From the NCBI GenBank assembly GCA_964563395.1, contig CAZLWK010000019.1, forward strand, positions 1 to 64,000: a DNA stretch of 64,000 bases, written 5' to 3'. This DNA is from JBEVOS01 sp964563395. GTDB taxonomy: Bacteria; Pseudomonadota; Alphaproteobacteria; Caulobacterales; Aquidulcibacteraceae. Below the pieces are notes generated by a model. It did no database searches. It saw only the letters and a program-made list of their open reading frames with translations, and had not been told where the DNA came from. Positions 9,719 through 18,285 of the stretch are shown piece by piece. The position numbers were made by a program, and so were the translations under genes. Positions within the stretch are counted from its first letter, which is position 1. Every line of letters starts with the position of its first letter.

Positions 9719-10219
9719 CTGAGCGCGAAACTCACCCTCGTCGTCGCTGTCGCCGAAAATGGCGTGATCGGCGCGAATGGCGATCTGCCATGGCGTTTGG
9801 CGACGGATATGGCGCAATTCCGGGCCTATACGATGGGCAAGCCCGTGCTCATGGGGCGCAAGACGTGGGACAGCCTCCAGCGCAAGCCGCTCCCCGGGCG
9901 CGCCAATCTCGTCTGGACGCGCGATCCGGGATTTCAGCCCAAGGGCGCGCTCGCCTTCTCCGATCTTGGCGTCCTCTTGGCCGCAGGGCGCGCCTTGGCG
10001 AGGGATGAGGCCTGCATCATCGGCGGCGCACAGCTTTACGCGGCCGCCTTGCCGTTCGCGGACCGGGTGCGCCTGACGGAGGTGGCGCTCCGCCCGATGG
10101 GAGACGCGCACTTTCCTGGCCTGGACGATACCTGGCGGGAAACGGCGCGCGAACGCGTTCCGCGAGGGCCGGACGACGACGCGGCCTTCACCGTTCGGAT
10201 TCTGGAGCGCAGCGCCTGA
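9719..10219 (+). CDS. folA: dihydrofolate reductase, apparent CTG start
   Basis: Reduces dihydrofolate to tetrahydrofolate with NADPH in the cytoplasm. The chain (166 residues) has the DHFR landmarks: VAVAENGVIGANGDLPWRL near the N terminus, the Asp of the active-site helix (TDMAQF), MGRKTWDSL for NADPH binding, and IIGGAQLY. From the upstream stop TAG at 9671 to the GTG at 9764 there is no in-frame ATG, GTG or TTG. Starting at 9764 would delete the first beta strand, which family members need. CTG 9719 gives the expected N terminus and has a GGAG site 7 bases before it, so I place the start there. The usual partner thyA is not adjacent. Confidence 0.88.
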   Translation: MSAKLTLVVAVAENGVIGANGDLPWRLATDMAQFRAYTMGKPVLMGRKTWDSLQRKPLPGRANLVWTRDPGFQPKGALAFSDLGVLLAAGRALARDEACIIGGAQLYAAALPFADRVRLTEVALRPMGDAHFPGLDDTWRETARERVPRGPDDDAAFTVRILERSA

Positions 10220-10294
10220 CTTGCCTTAGCGGACGGCTTATCGCCCGCCGGCGGCGCGGTTAGACTGGCCGCAAATAGAGACAGGGAGCGCGCC

Positions 10295-11194
10295 ATGGAT
10301 TTCGAAGTGCTGGCCGAGGGGCTCAAATTTCCCGAAGGGCCGATCGCCATGCCGGACGGCTCCGTGATCTTGGTCGAGATCGCGCGCGGCGCGCTGACGC
10401 GCGTCTGGAACGGCAAGTGCGAGGTGATCGCGGAGCTCGGCGGCGGGCCGAACGGCGCCGCGCTCGGTCCGGACGGCGCGGTCTATGTCTGCAACAATGG
10501 CGGCTTTGAGTGGACCGACCGCGAAGGCATGCTCATTCCTGGCCACGCCGCGCACGATTATGCCGGCGGGCGGATCGAGCGGGTCGACCTCAAGACCGGA
10601 AAGTTCGATCGCCTTTATGACAGCGTCGCCGACAATCGCCTCTCGGGGCCGAACGACATCGTGTTCGACAAGCAGGGCGGGTTCTATTTCACCGATCTTG
10701 GCAAGACCTATGCGCGCACGCGCGATCAGAGCGGAATTTATTACGCGAAGCCGGACGGATCGCTCATCCAGGAATTGGTCTATGGCGGCATCGGCTTCAA
10801 TGGCGTCGGTCTCTCGCCCGACGAGAAGCACCTTTACGCCGCCGAGACGTTGAGCGGCAAATTGTTCACCTGGCCGATCAATGCGCCCGGCGAGATCGAG
10901 CGCGGCGTGTTCGGCGGGCGCGTTGTGGCCACGCAATCGGTGCATTGCTATTTCGACAGTCTGGCCGTGCAGGCCAACGGAGACGTGTGCGTGGCGACCA
11001 TCCTCAATGGCGGGGTGACGACGATTTCGCCCAGCGGGGCCTCCAAGCATCGCGCCTTTCCCGATATCCTCGTCACCAATATCTGCTTCGGCGGCGCGGA
11101 CATGAAGGACGCCTATATTACGCTCTCCAGCACCGGCAAACTCATCAAGACGCGCTGGGACGAGCCTGGCCTCAAACTCAATTTCAGCGCATAG
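10295..11194 (+). CDS. SMP-30/gluconolactonase/LRE family protein
   Basis: 299 residues with the six-bladed beta-propeller pattern of the SMP-30/gluconolactonase family: EGLKFPEGPIAMPDGS at the N terminus (Glu ligand), NGAALGPDGAVYVCNN, SGPNDIVFD and NGVGLSPDEKHLYAAE (metal-binding Asn and Asp residues). The family contains divalent-metal-dependent lactone hydrolases; the substrate cannot be assigned here. There is no signal peptide, so it is cytoplasmic. An AGGGAG ribosome site precedes the ATG. A perfect two-part hairpin starts at its stop codon and separates it from the glutathione S-transferase gene. Confidence 0.85.
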   Translation: MDFEVLAEGLKFPEGPIAMPDGSVILVEIARGALTRVWNGKCEVIAELGGGPNGAALGPDGAVYVCNNGGFEWTDREGMLIPGHAAHDYAGGRIERVDLKTGKFDRLYDSVADNRLSGPNDIVFDKQGGFYFTDLGKTYARTRDQSGIYYAKPDGSLIQELVYGGIGFNGVGLSPDEKHLYAAETLSGKLFTWPINAPGEIERGVFGGRVVATQSVHCYFDSLAVQANGDVCVATILNGGVTTISPSGASKHRAFPDILVTNICFGGADMKDAYITLSSTGKLIKTRWDEPGLKLNFSA

Positions 11195-11242
11195 GGCGTT
11201 TTCTGAAGAAGTGGAAACCGGTTCTTCGGTTAGAAAACGCCC
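11194..11242. repeat. intergenic two-stem hairpin, copy A of a dispersed repeat
   Basis: Outer stem of 11 perfect pairs (11194-11204 with 11232-11242), inner stem of 6 pairs (11205-11210 with 11222-11227), an 11-base loop beginning GTG and ending CGG, and a 4-base 3' bulge. It shares this architecture and the loop ends with 33564-33612. There is no T run, so it is not a standard terminator. Similar palindromes are scattered between genes in other alphaproteobacteria (general knowledge). Confidence 0.7.
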
Positions 11243-11265
11243 GCATTCAATATATGGAGCGCCAT

Positions 11266-11898
11266 ATGATCGTCGTGCACCATCTCAACAATTCGCGGTC
11301 TCAGCGCGTACTCTGGATGTTGGAGGAGCTCGGCCTGTCCTACGACATCGTCTTCCATCAGCGCGACGCCGTGACCAATCTTGCCCCGCCCGCGCTGAAG
11401 GAGGTGCATCCGCTCGGCAAATCGCCGGTGATCGTCGACAATGGGCGCACGATCGCGGAAAGCGGCGCCATCCTCGACTATCTCGCGCGCTGGCATGGGG
11501 CGGTGAAAATGGGCGTGGGTCCCGATGATCCAAACTGGCCCAATTATCTCCATTGGATGCATTTCGCGGAAGGCTCGGCGATGCTGCCGATGATGCTGCT
11601 GCTCTATACGAGCCGCTTGGGCGAGGGCGCCGCGCCGCTCATGCCGCGCATCACCTCGGAGATCGAGAATCATCTATCCTACATCGACAAATCGCTCGAA
11701 GGCCGCGATTTCCTCGTCACCGATTTCCTTACCGCCGCGGACATTCAAAACAGCTTCGTTCTGGAGGCGGCGCAATCCTTCGGACAGGCGGGCGCCTATC
11801 CCAACATTCAGCGCGTGCTGAGCGCATGGCAGGCGCGGCCCGCCTACCGCCGTGCGCTGGAGAAGGGCGGGCCTTACGCCTTCGGTCCAAAGACCTAG
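11266..11898 (+). CDS. glutathione S-transferase family protein
   Basis: 210 residues from ATG 11266, which has GGAG six bases upstream; ATG 11254 is also in frame. The N-terminal thioredoxin-like domain has HHLNNSRSQRVLWMLEEL (helix 1 with the glutathione-activating Ser/Asn region), the cis-Pro context KSPVI and the glutathione-contact motif ESGAILDYL. The C-terminal domain is helical, with FLTAADIQNSF. A soluble glutathione transferase; substrate unknown. It lies downstream of the SMP-30-like gene in the same direction, separated by the hairpin repeat. Confidence 0.88.
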   Translation: MIVVHHLNNSRSQRVLWMLEELGLSYDIVFHQRDAVTNLAPPALKEVHPLGKSPVIVDNGRTIAESGAILDYLARWHGAVKMGVGPDDPNWPNYLHWMHFAEGSAMLPMMLLLYTSRLGEGAAPLMPRITSEIENHLSYIDKSLEGRDFLVTDFLTAADIQNSFVLEAAQSFGQAGAYPNIQRVLSAWQARPAYRRALEKGGPYAFGPKT

Positions 11899-11901
11899 CG
11901 G

Positions 11902-12399
11902 TTAAGCTCGTTTGCGTGGCGGCCCCGGCCGGCGCCCGGACAGGATCATATCTGCGACCTCCGCGACTCGGCGCATTTCAGTGGCTGGCGTTTTGGCGGA
12001 CGCGATGCGGTGGGCGAATGCACGCTGCGCGCCAGGCGTTAGCCCGGCCCAGGCGACGGCCAACTTCTTATTCCGCTTAAGCGCGTCTTGCAGCACGGTT
12101 GGAGTGTCCACCGCGTTCTGATCGTCCACGCTGAATCGCATCTCGACGATGTCACCGACCTTCGCCTCCGCCGCCTTGTGGAAGCGCTTGGAAAGAATGA
12201 AATACCAGCGTCCGCTGCTCCGCTGCCACGCGCCTGCGACAGGCAGGTCAGCGACTTCGCCAACCACACGCAGTCGTTTGGTGCGCGGGAAGGACAGCGC
12301 CGTTTCCATCTCCCTCGGGAGGTAAAGCACTGTGTAGGCGTAGCGATCAAAGGGCAAATAGGCGATGGCCCCCTCGAAGGCGAACGGGAAGTGCGTCAT
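11902..12399 (-). CDS. YdeI/DUF1905-type protein
   Basis: 165 residues from ATG 12399; the open frame to 12495 is a less likely extension. The N-terminal half looks like the DUF1905 barrel (FAFEGAIAYLPF, YTVLYLPREM, GRWYFILSKRF, VGDIVEMRF). The C-terminal half (LKRNKKLAVAWAGLTPGAQRAFAHRIASAKTPATEMRRV) matches the YdeI/OmpD-associated helical region, which in other proteins is linked to bacteriocin protection; the molecular role is not established. Basic C terminus (RRPGPPRKRA), no signal peptide. Its stop lies 4 bases from the convergent GST stop. Confidence 0.75.
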   Translation of the reverse strand: MTHFPFAFEGAIAYLPFDRYAYTVLYLPREMETALSFPRTKRLRVVGEVADLPVAGAWQRSSGRWYFILSKRFHKAAEAKVGDIVEMRFSVDDQNAVDTPTVLQDALKRNKKLAVAWAGLTPGAQRAFAHRIASAKTPATEMRRVAEVADMILSGRRPGPPRKRA

Positions 12400-12508
12400 G
12401 CTCACTTTACGTCGGGCCGCGCCGCCGGATGCCTCCGCGCGGTCCGTTTTTGAAAGCCGACCTCGCGCGCCGGGGGCTAGTTTCCGTACGAACAAGGCCG
12501 GAGGTGGT

Positions 12509-12898
12509 ATGGAGTTCTTGGCGAAAACCGCCTGGATCGCGTTGGCCCTGACGCATGCGCCGCCGGCGATCGTCCTTTTCCGACCGGATCTTGCCGCTCG
12601 ACTCTATGGCGTTGGCGGCGAAGACGGCGCGGGTCTTCTCTTGACGCATCGTGGCGCGCTTTTTCTGGCGATCGCCGCCCTGTGTGTGTTCAGCGTGTTT
12701 GAGCCGGCCTTCCGGCGCGCGGCGAGCGTCGCCGTCTCCATCAGCGTGGTCAGTTTTCTCGTGCTTTACGTCCGCGCCGGCGCGCCGGCGGGGCCGCTTC
12801 GGACGGTGGCGCTTGTCGATGCGGCCGCGCTCGCGCCGCTTCTCTTGACGTTATGGGCCACGTGGCGGCCCGTGCGTCTTCTCGGTCAGACGGCATGA
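12509..12898 (+). CDS. small four-helix membrane protein, unknown function
   Basis: 129 residues from an ATG preceded by GGAGGTGGT, a strong ribosome site. About four hydrophobic helices (AKTAWIALALTHAPPAIVLF; ALFLAIAALCVFSVF; VAVSISVVSFLVLYV; ALVDAAALAPLLLTLWAT) predict an inner-membrane protein. No family signature recognised. It converges on the DUF4345 gene, also a small four-helix protein, with a 13-base 3' overlap. Confidence 0.65.
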   Translation: MEFLAKTAWIALALTHAPPAIVLFRPDLAARLYGVGGEDGAGLLLTHRGALFLAIAALCVFSVFEPAFRRAASVAVSISVVSFLVLYVRAGAPAGPLRTVALVDAAALAPLLLTLWATWRPVRLLGQTA

Positions 12899-13260
12899 AA
12901 AAGGAGGGCGGCGCCCGCCGCTTCGACACAGAGGTAAAAGACGGACAGCCGCCCGATGGCGCGATCGATCAGGGCCGACGCGAATCGTCCCGCCGCCATG
13001 CCCGCGAGCGCGCCGGCCACGGTGACGAAAATTCCAACGCGCAGCGCCGGCGCGAAGATGGTCAAGGCGAGCAAGGCCGCCATGGCCAGCCCGAAGCCTC
13101 CATAGACGGCGCGCACTTCGTTGCGCCCGGCTGCGCTCAAATCGGGAATGTCGAATTGCTCGGTGATGCGCGCGGGCGCCACGAGGGCGGCGCACCCCAT
13201 GAACGCGAAACAGGTCGCGCCAAATGCTGCTACAATATCTCCGTAGGTCAAGGTTAGCAT
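12886..13260 (-). CDS. DUF4345 family membrane protein
   Basis: 124 residues from ATG 13260. Four hydrophobic segments and the phrase RNEVRAVYGGFGLAMAALL, typical of DUF4345 membrane proteins, whose role is unknown. Upstream in-frame ATG 13281 is possible, but the open frame beyond it runs through the divergent regulator gene. The 78-base gap to the AraC-type gene makes this a classic divergent regulator/target pair, so it may be the regulator's target (inference). Confidence 0.7.
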   Translation of the reverse strand: MLTLTYGDIVAAFGATCFAFMGCAALVAPARITEQFDIPDLSAAGRNEVRAVYGGFGLAMAALLALTIFAPALRVGIFVTVAGALAGMAAGRFASALIDRAIGRLSVFYLCVEAAGAALLFHAV

Positions 13261-13338
13261 CCCGTGCTGAATGAGCAGCATTCTTCGCAGACTTCGTGCC
13301 CATCGCGCTTTCAAGAACCGCTTGCGCCGCGCATTTCG

Positions 13339-14025
13339 ATGGCCGCGGGCAGGGCGCTCTATGTCGGACCAGGGCTTCAACTCGCGCCGCACCGCAACGC
13401 CGCGGCGACGTTGGCGCTCGCGCTCGATTCACCGTTCCTGCTCACGAGCGCGGGCCTTGTCCGATCATGCAATGCAGCGTTGATCGCGCCGAACACGCGC
13501 CATCATTTGCGCGCGAGCGGCCCCATGGCGTTTCTGTATCTGGATGCGTTGAGCGACGATTACGCTGCTCTCTCCGATGCGGACATTGAAAGCGGCGCAG
13601 CACGCCTGCGTGGGCATTTCGGCTCGAATGCGTCGGATTGGACTCTCGCCGCCATCGGCGCCGCGCTCGCTATTCCACAACGCGCGCAAGCAGACCCACG
13701 CATCGCCGCGATCGTGCGGGCAATCGATGAGGCGCCGCAGGATTTCACGCGCATCGCCGATGCGGCGCGCGGCGCCGGTCTGTCGCCGTCGCGCTTTCAG
13801 CACCTGATGCGCGCCGCCGTCGGCATGCCGTTTCGCCGCTATCGCTTGTGGCGGCGCATGGGAACGGTTCTGCGGCGAGCCGCCGCCGGCGAAGACCTAA
13901 CGCAAGCGGCTCTGGACGCGGGGTTCGCGAGTTCAGCTCATCTCAGCGCGACGTTCAAAGCCATGTTCGGCGTCGCGCCCTCCGCTTTGATCGCGCGCGG
14001 CGTGCGCATTGACTGGATCGATTGA
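13339..14025 (+). CDS. AraC family transcriptional regulator
   Basis: 228 residues. The C-terminal ~100 residues form two helix-turn-helix motifs of the AraC/XylS type (FTRIADAARGAGLSPSRFQ and LTQAALDAGFASSAHLSATF, ending FGVAPSAL). The N-terminal half is a cupin-like sensing domain (HRNAAATLALALDSPF). I chose ATG 13339 because the alternative GTG at 13264 would leave only 3 bases between divergent start codons, with no room for a promoter. It probably controls the divergent DUF4345 gene. The mrp gene converges on its 3' end. Confidence 0.82.
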   Translation: MAAGRALYVGPGLQLAPHRNAAATLALALDSPFLLTSAGLVRSCNAALIAPNTRHHLRASGPMAFLYLDALSDDYAALSDADIESGAARLRGHFGSNASDWTLAAIGAALAIPQRAQADPRIAAIVRAIDEAPQDFTRIADAARGAGLSPSRFQHLMRAAVGMPFRRYRLWRRMGTVLRRAAAGEDLTQAALDAGFASSAHLSATFKAMFGVAPSALIARGVRIDWID

Positions 14026-14031
14026 ACGCCT

Positions 14032-15117
14032 TCACTCAAAGCGGATCGTCGGCGCCGGCTTGCCAGCGTGCGCCGCATTGTCGAGCGCCGCTTGCGCCAT
14101 TGCGAGAAAGCGGCGGCTGATCGGATGGTCGGGCGCGGCGGCGACGAGCGGGCGGCCTTCATCGCAGCTGACGCGCAGATCCATATCGATAGGAATTTCG
14201 CCGAGGAAGGGCGCTCCGATCGCATCGGCGGTGCGGCGCGCGCCCCCCTCGCCGAAAATCGCCAGACGTTTCCCGTCCGCTGTGTCGAGCCAGGCCATGT
14301 TTTCGACCACGCCCAAGATCGGCGTGTGCGTCTTGTCGAACATGGCCACGCCGCGCCGCACGTCCGCGAGCGCCATTTCCTGCGGCGTGGACACGATCAC
14401 GGCCCCCGCCAGTTGCACGCGTTGCACCAGCGTCAATTGCACGTCGCCGGTGCCCGGCGGCAAATCGAGCACAAGCACGTCGAGCGGTCCCCAGGCCACT
14501 TCCTCCAGCATTTGGCGCACGGCGCTCGTCGCCATCGCGCCGCGCCAGACCATGGGCGTGGCCGGATCGACCAGATAGCCGATGGACATCGTCGCCAGCC
14601 CGTGCGCCTCGATCGGGCGCAGCATTTTGTCGTCGCCCATGGCGGGTTTGGCCGCTTTCACGCCCATGAGCGTCGGCGCGGATGGGCCATAGACGTCGAT
14701 GTCGAGAAGGCCGGTCCGCTTCCCCAAGGCGGCGAAGGCGGCGGCGAGATTGACCGCGACCGTGGATTTGCCGACGCCCCCCTTGGCGCTGGCGATAGCG
14801 ATCACGGCCTTCACGTCCTTGAGCCCAGATTCCGGCTTGCGCGCGGATGCGGGCGCGGCGTGCGCGGTGAGCACGACCGTGACGCTCTTCACGCCGCGCA
14901 CCGCCAGGAGCGCCATTTCAGCCTCCTGGCGCGCCTTGGCGAGGCGCGGCGCGATCCCTGGCGGCGCTTCCAGCGTGGCGATCACCTTGCCGTCGGGCGA
15001 TAGATCGAGCGAGGCGAGATAGCCCGCGCTAACCAAACCTTTACCGCTCGCAGGATCGTGAACGCGATCGAGCGCCGCCCTTAGGGCGTCCTGCGACAGC
15101 GTCAATGGGGTGTTCAT
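14032..15117 (-). CDS. mrp: Mrp/ApbC family iron-sulfur cluster carrier ATPase
   Basis: 361 residues. An N-terminal MIP18-like domain (~1-85, TLSQDALRAALDRVHDP) is followed by a P-loop ATPase with the deviant Walker A motif SAKGGVGKST (~115), a switch I-type Asp (LLDIDVYGPS) and LDLPPGTGD. Mrp/Nbp35 proteins bind and transfer Fe-S clusters to apo-proteins in the cytoplasm. Oddity: the usual CxxC after ENM is absent (VENMAWLDTADGKRL), so a bridged cluster may be held differently or the role altered; some alphaproteobacterial homologues also lack it, to my knowledge. It is divergent from hflK across 95 bases. Confidence 0.88.
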   Translation of the reverse strand: MNTPLTLSQDALRAALDRVHDPASGKGLVSAGYLASLDLSPDGKVIATLEAPPGIAPRLAKARQEAEMALLAVRGVKSVTVVLTAHAAPASARKPESGLKDVKAVIAIASAKGGVGKSTVAVNLAAAFAALGKRTGLLDIDVYGPSAPTLMGVKAAKPAMGDDKMLRPIEAHGLATMSIGYLVDPATPMVWRGAMATSAVRQMLEEVAWGPLDVLVLDLPPGTGDVQLTLVQRVQLAGAVIVSTPQEMALADVRRGVAMFDKTHTPILGVVENMAWLDTADGKRLAIFGEGGARRTADAIGAPFLGEIPIDMDLRVSCDEGRPLVAAAPDHPISRRFLAMAQAALDNAAHAGKPAPTIRFE

Positions 15118-15212
15118 GCTTGATCCGTAATGGCTAGGGCCTCATATCCGGCGCGCGCTTGAGGCGCGCAAGGGCTGCGAGAAACGCGCCTTGAGGCGAA
15201 GGTAGAACGCGA

Positions 15213-16457
15213 ATGCCGTGGAACGACAATGCCGGCGGCCCAGGTCAACGCGGCCAGGGCGATCGCAATTCGGGAGACCGCAATTCCGGCGACCGCGGCT
15301 CCGGCCCTTGGGGCGGAGGCCCTCGAAATCCGTGGGGTCAGCCGCCGCGTCAACCGCAGGGCGGGGGCGGGCAAGGTCCCGATCTTGAGGACATGCTGCG
15401 CCGCTGGCGCGAGCGTTTTCGTGGCGGCATGGGCGGCGGTTTCGGCGGTGGGCGCGGTCCGGGTCGATCGGGCGAGCCGACGCGCCGCAACATCAATCCG
15501 TCCACCATCGCCGGCGTGGCCGCCGCGATCTGGCTCCTCACGGGCGTCTATATCGTGGACGAAGGCGAACGGGGCGTCGTCTCCCGGTTTGGCGCTTACG
15601 AATATACGGCGCTGCCGGGCCTGCACTGGCACTTGCCCGTGCCCTTGGAGAGCGTGCGCGTCATTTCCATCCAAAGCCAGCGCACGATCGACATCGGTGT
15701 GATCGAAGGGCCGGCCGGCGACAGCGAAAGCCTGATGATCACCGGCGACCGCAACATCGTCGATATCGATTTCCGCGTGATCTATCGCCTCTCTGACGCG
15801 CGCGCCTATCTCTACAATGTCGTCAATCCGCCCGAGGCGGTGCGCGGCCTCGCCGAGAGCGCGATGCGCGAAGTGGTCGGTCAGCGCGAATTGCAGGAGA
15901 TCATCACGGTGCAGCGTGCGGCGGTCGAGCAGACCGTCGAGGCCGAATTGCAGCGCGCGCTCAATTCATACGAATCCGGCGTCGAGGTGCTTCAGGTGCA
16001 GCTCTTGAAGGCCGCGCCGCCCGCCGACGTCGTCGATGCGTTCAACGAAGTGGTGCGCGCCGGCCAGGTGGCTGAAACCGCCATCAACGTGGCGACCCAA
16101 TACGCCAACGAAGTTGTGCCGCGCGCGCGCGGCGAAGCGGCCCAAATCACACAGGCCGCCGAAGCCTATCGCGAACAGACCGTGCGCGACGCGAACGGCG
16201 AATCCGCGCGCTTCGCCCTGGTCGAGGCGCAATATCGCGCCGCTCCGGCGGTGACGCGCCAGCGCCTCTATCTGGAGGCGATGGAGCGCATCTATCGCGA
16301 CGCCGACACCGTGATCATCGATCGCAACGCCGGCGCCATTCCGTTCCTGCCGCTCGACCAAATGCGCCGTGGGGCGCGTGGTACCGGCCAGGCGCCCTTG
16401 CCGCCGCCGGCCACGTCCGCGCCGCCGGCCCAACCTCAAGCTGGAGCCGCCCGCTAA
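15213..16457 (+). CDS. hflK: FtsH protease modulator HflK
   Basis: 414 residues. A Gly/Gln/Asn-rich N terminus (~1-85) is followed by one membrane helix (TIAGVAAAIWLLTGVYIV), an SPFH/band-7 domain (DEGERGVVSRFG) and an Ala/Glu-rich coiled coil, with a Pro/Ala-rich tail. HflK and HflC form a membrane-anchored complex around the FtsH protease, with the bulk in the periplasm (family knowledge). The stop overlaps the hflC start (TAATG), as expected of a coupled pair. A GAAGG ribosome site precedes ATG 15213. Start and length are normal. Confidence 0.95.
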   Translation: MPWNDNAGGPGQRGQGDRNSGDRNSGDRGSGPWGGGPRNPWGQPPRQPQGGGGQGPDLEDMLRRWRERFRGGMGGGFGGGRGPGRSGEPTRRNINPSTIAGVAAAIWLLTGVYIVDEGERGVVSRFGAYEYTALPGLHWHLPVPLESVRVISIQSQRTIDIGVIEGPAGDSESLMITGDRNIVDIDFRVIYRLSDARAYLYNVVNPPEAVRGLAESAMREVVGQRELQEIITVQRAAVEQTVEAELQRALNSYESGVEVLQVQLLKAAPPADVVDAFNEVVRAGQVAETAINVATQYANEVVPRARGEAAQITQAAEAYREQTVRDANGESARFALVEAQYRAAPAVTRQRLYLEAMERIYRDADTVIIDRNAGAIPFLPLDQMRRGARGTGQAPLPPPATSAPPAQPQAGAAR

Positions 16458-17341
16458 TGCGCCGCTCGCTGCCTTTTCTTCTCGTCGCCGCCGGCGCGCT
16501 TTTGCTCGCCATCACGCAAACGATCGTGGTCGTCGATCAGACGCAACAGGCGCTCGTCCTGCGTTTCGGCCAAATTCAGCGCTATCTCAATGTCGGCGCG
16601 GAGGGCTCGCCGGGCCTCTATGTGAAGGCCCCCTTCGTCGAAAACGTCGTCATGTTCGATAAGCGCAATCTGGGCTTCACGCTCACCGAGCAGCCCATCA
16701 TCGCGGCCGATCAGGAAAACCTGATCGTCGATGCGTTCGTGCGCTGGCGCATCTCCGATCCCCTGCGCTTCTATCAGGCCGCGGGCGATGAGGCGGCGGG
16801 CGTTGAGCGGCTGGAGAGCTTCACCCAATCGGCGCTGCGCCGCGTGCTGGGTTCGGCCACGTCGAACGAAATCATTTCGGGGCGCCGCTCGGCGCTGATG
16901 CAGGCGATCCGCGTCGATCTCAACCGCGAAGCGGCGACCGAGCTTGGCGTCGCCATCGTCGATGTGCGCATCCGCCAGGCCGATCTGCCGCTGCAAACGC
17001 AAGAGCGCGTGTTCGAGCGCATGCGCACTGAGCGCCAGCAGGTCGCCGCCGGCATTCGCGCGCGCGGCGAGGAGCAGGCCGCCCGTATCCGCGCCGACGC
17101 CGATCGTCAGGTGACGATCATTCAGGCGACGGCGCGTGAGACCGCCGAGCAGACGCGCGGCGAGGGCGACGCGGAGCGGGCGCGTATCTTCGCGCGCGCC
17201 TATGGGCGCAATCCCGAATTCGCCGCCTTTTATCGCTCGCTGCAGGCCTATGAGCGCGCGGTGCCGGCGGGCACGCCGCTTGTGGTGCCGCCGGACAGCG
17301 AATTCTTCCGCTACATGCAGCGGCCGGATGGGCGCCGCTAG
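16457..17341 (+). CDS. hflC: FtsH protease modulator HflC
   Basis: 294 residues: an N-terminal signal-anchor helix (LPFLLVAAGALLLAITQTIVVV), an SPFH domain (DQTQQALVLRFGQI), then the Arg/Glu/Ala-rich helical region (RGEGDAERARIFARAYG) typical of HflC. It acts with HflK on FtsH. The ATG overlaps the hflK stop. In many alphaproteobacteria a DegP-type protease gene follows; here the next gene is serB on the opposite strand, with a 4-base 3' overlap. Confidence 0.95.
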   Translation: MRRSLPFLLVAAGALLLAITQTIVVVDQTQQALVLRFGQIQRYLNVGAEGSPGLYVKAPFVENVVMFDKRNLGFTLTEQPIIAADQENLIVDAFVRWRISDPLRFYQAAGDEAAGVERLESFTQSALRRVLGSATSNEIISGRRSALMQAIRVDLNREAATELGVAIVDVRIRQADLPLQTQERVFERMRTERQQVAAGIRARGEEQAARIRADADRQVTIIQATARETAEQTRGEGDAERARIFARAYGRNPEFAAFYRSLQAYERAVPAGTPLVVPPDSEFFRYMQRPDGRR

Positions 17342-18240
17342 GCGCCGCCGCTGACGAAGTCGCGCTTGCGGTAGCCCTGGAAAAAGAGCGCGGCGGTGAG
17401 ATCGGCGTGATCGATCCGCGCGCGCGCCTCGGCCGCCACGATCGGTTTGGCCCGGTACGCAACGCCAAGGCCCGCCGCCTTGATCATGTCGAGATCGTTC
17501 GCGCCGTCGCCGATCGCGAGCCCGTCGGCGGGCGCCGCGCCGTGACTTGCGGCCTCCTCCTCGAGCGCTTGAAGCTTGGCCGCGCGCCCGAGTATGGGCT
17601 GCGCCACCGCGCCCGTCAGCGCGCGCCCATCGTCCAGGAGCGTGTTGGCGCGATTGGCGTGAAAGCCCGCCCAGGCGGCCACGCGGTTCGTGAAGAACGT
17701 GAAGCCGCCCGACACGAGCACGCAGCGCGCGCCATGGGCGGCCATCGTGCGCACCAGCGTTTCCGCGCCGGGATTGAGGCGCACGCGCTCCTTGTAGCAG
17801 CGCTCGAGCGCGCCAAGCTCAAGGCCCTTGAGCTTGGCCACGCGCGCCGTCAGCGCCCCTTCGAAATCCAGTTCGCCGCGCATGGCGCGTTCGGTGATGG
17901 CGCTGATCTCGGCTTTCAGGCCGGCATAATCCGCCAGCTCATCGAGGCATTCCACGTTGATGATGGTGGAATCCATGTCGGCGACGAGCAGCCTCTTGCG
18001 CCGGCCTTCGGTCGGAAGAAGCACCCAATCGACCGGCAGGCCGGCGACGGCTTTGCGCGCTTCCTCCACCAGCGCGAAATCGACGCTCGGATAAATCCAT
18101 TCCGCCGCCTCCCAGGGGCTCAGCACGTCCGGCGGCGGCAGGCCGCGCGAGAACGCGACGCGGCCCAGCATGAGCAGCGCTTCGCGATAGCTCGGCTGGT
18201 CGGTGGCGACGAAAGTGAGGGCGTGTTCGGTGTTGGTCAA
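17338..18240 (-). CDS. serB: phosphoserine phosphatase
   Basis: Last step of serine synthesis: hydrolysis of O-phosphoserine. About 300 residues. An N-terminal region (~1-85) precedes the HAD core: DMDST (nucleophile and acid Asp, ~90), LVSGGFTFF with the motif II Ser, Lys in RAAKLQAL, and GDGANDLDM (motif IV). No ATG is available: TTG 18240 has GGA a few bases upstream and is preferred; TTG 18258 is the alternative. It is divergent from miaA with a short shared upstream region and overlaps the hflC stop by 4 bases. Confidence 0.92.
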   Translation of the reverse strand: MTNTEHALTFVATDQPSYREALLMLGRVAFSRGLPPPDVLSPWEAAEWIYPSVDFALVEEARKAVAGLPVDWVLLPTEGRRKRLLVADMDSTIINVECLDELADYAGLKAEISAITERAMRGELDFEGALTARVAKLKGLELGALERCYKERVRLNPGAETLVRTMAAHGARCVLVSGGFTFFTNRVAAWAGFHANRANTLLDDGRALTGAVAQPILGRAAKLQALEEEAASHGAAPADGLAIGDGANDLDMIKAAGLGVAYRAKPIVAAEARARIDHADLTAALFFQGYRKRDFVSGGA

Positions 18241-18285
18241 AGATTTTCCAGACGGCAAGCGTTGCGACGGGGTAGAGCGCGCGCC

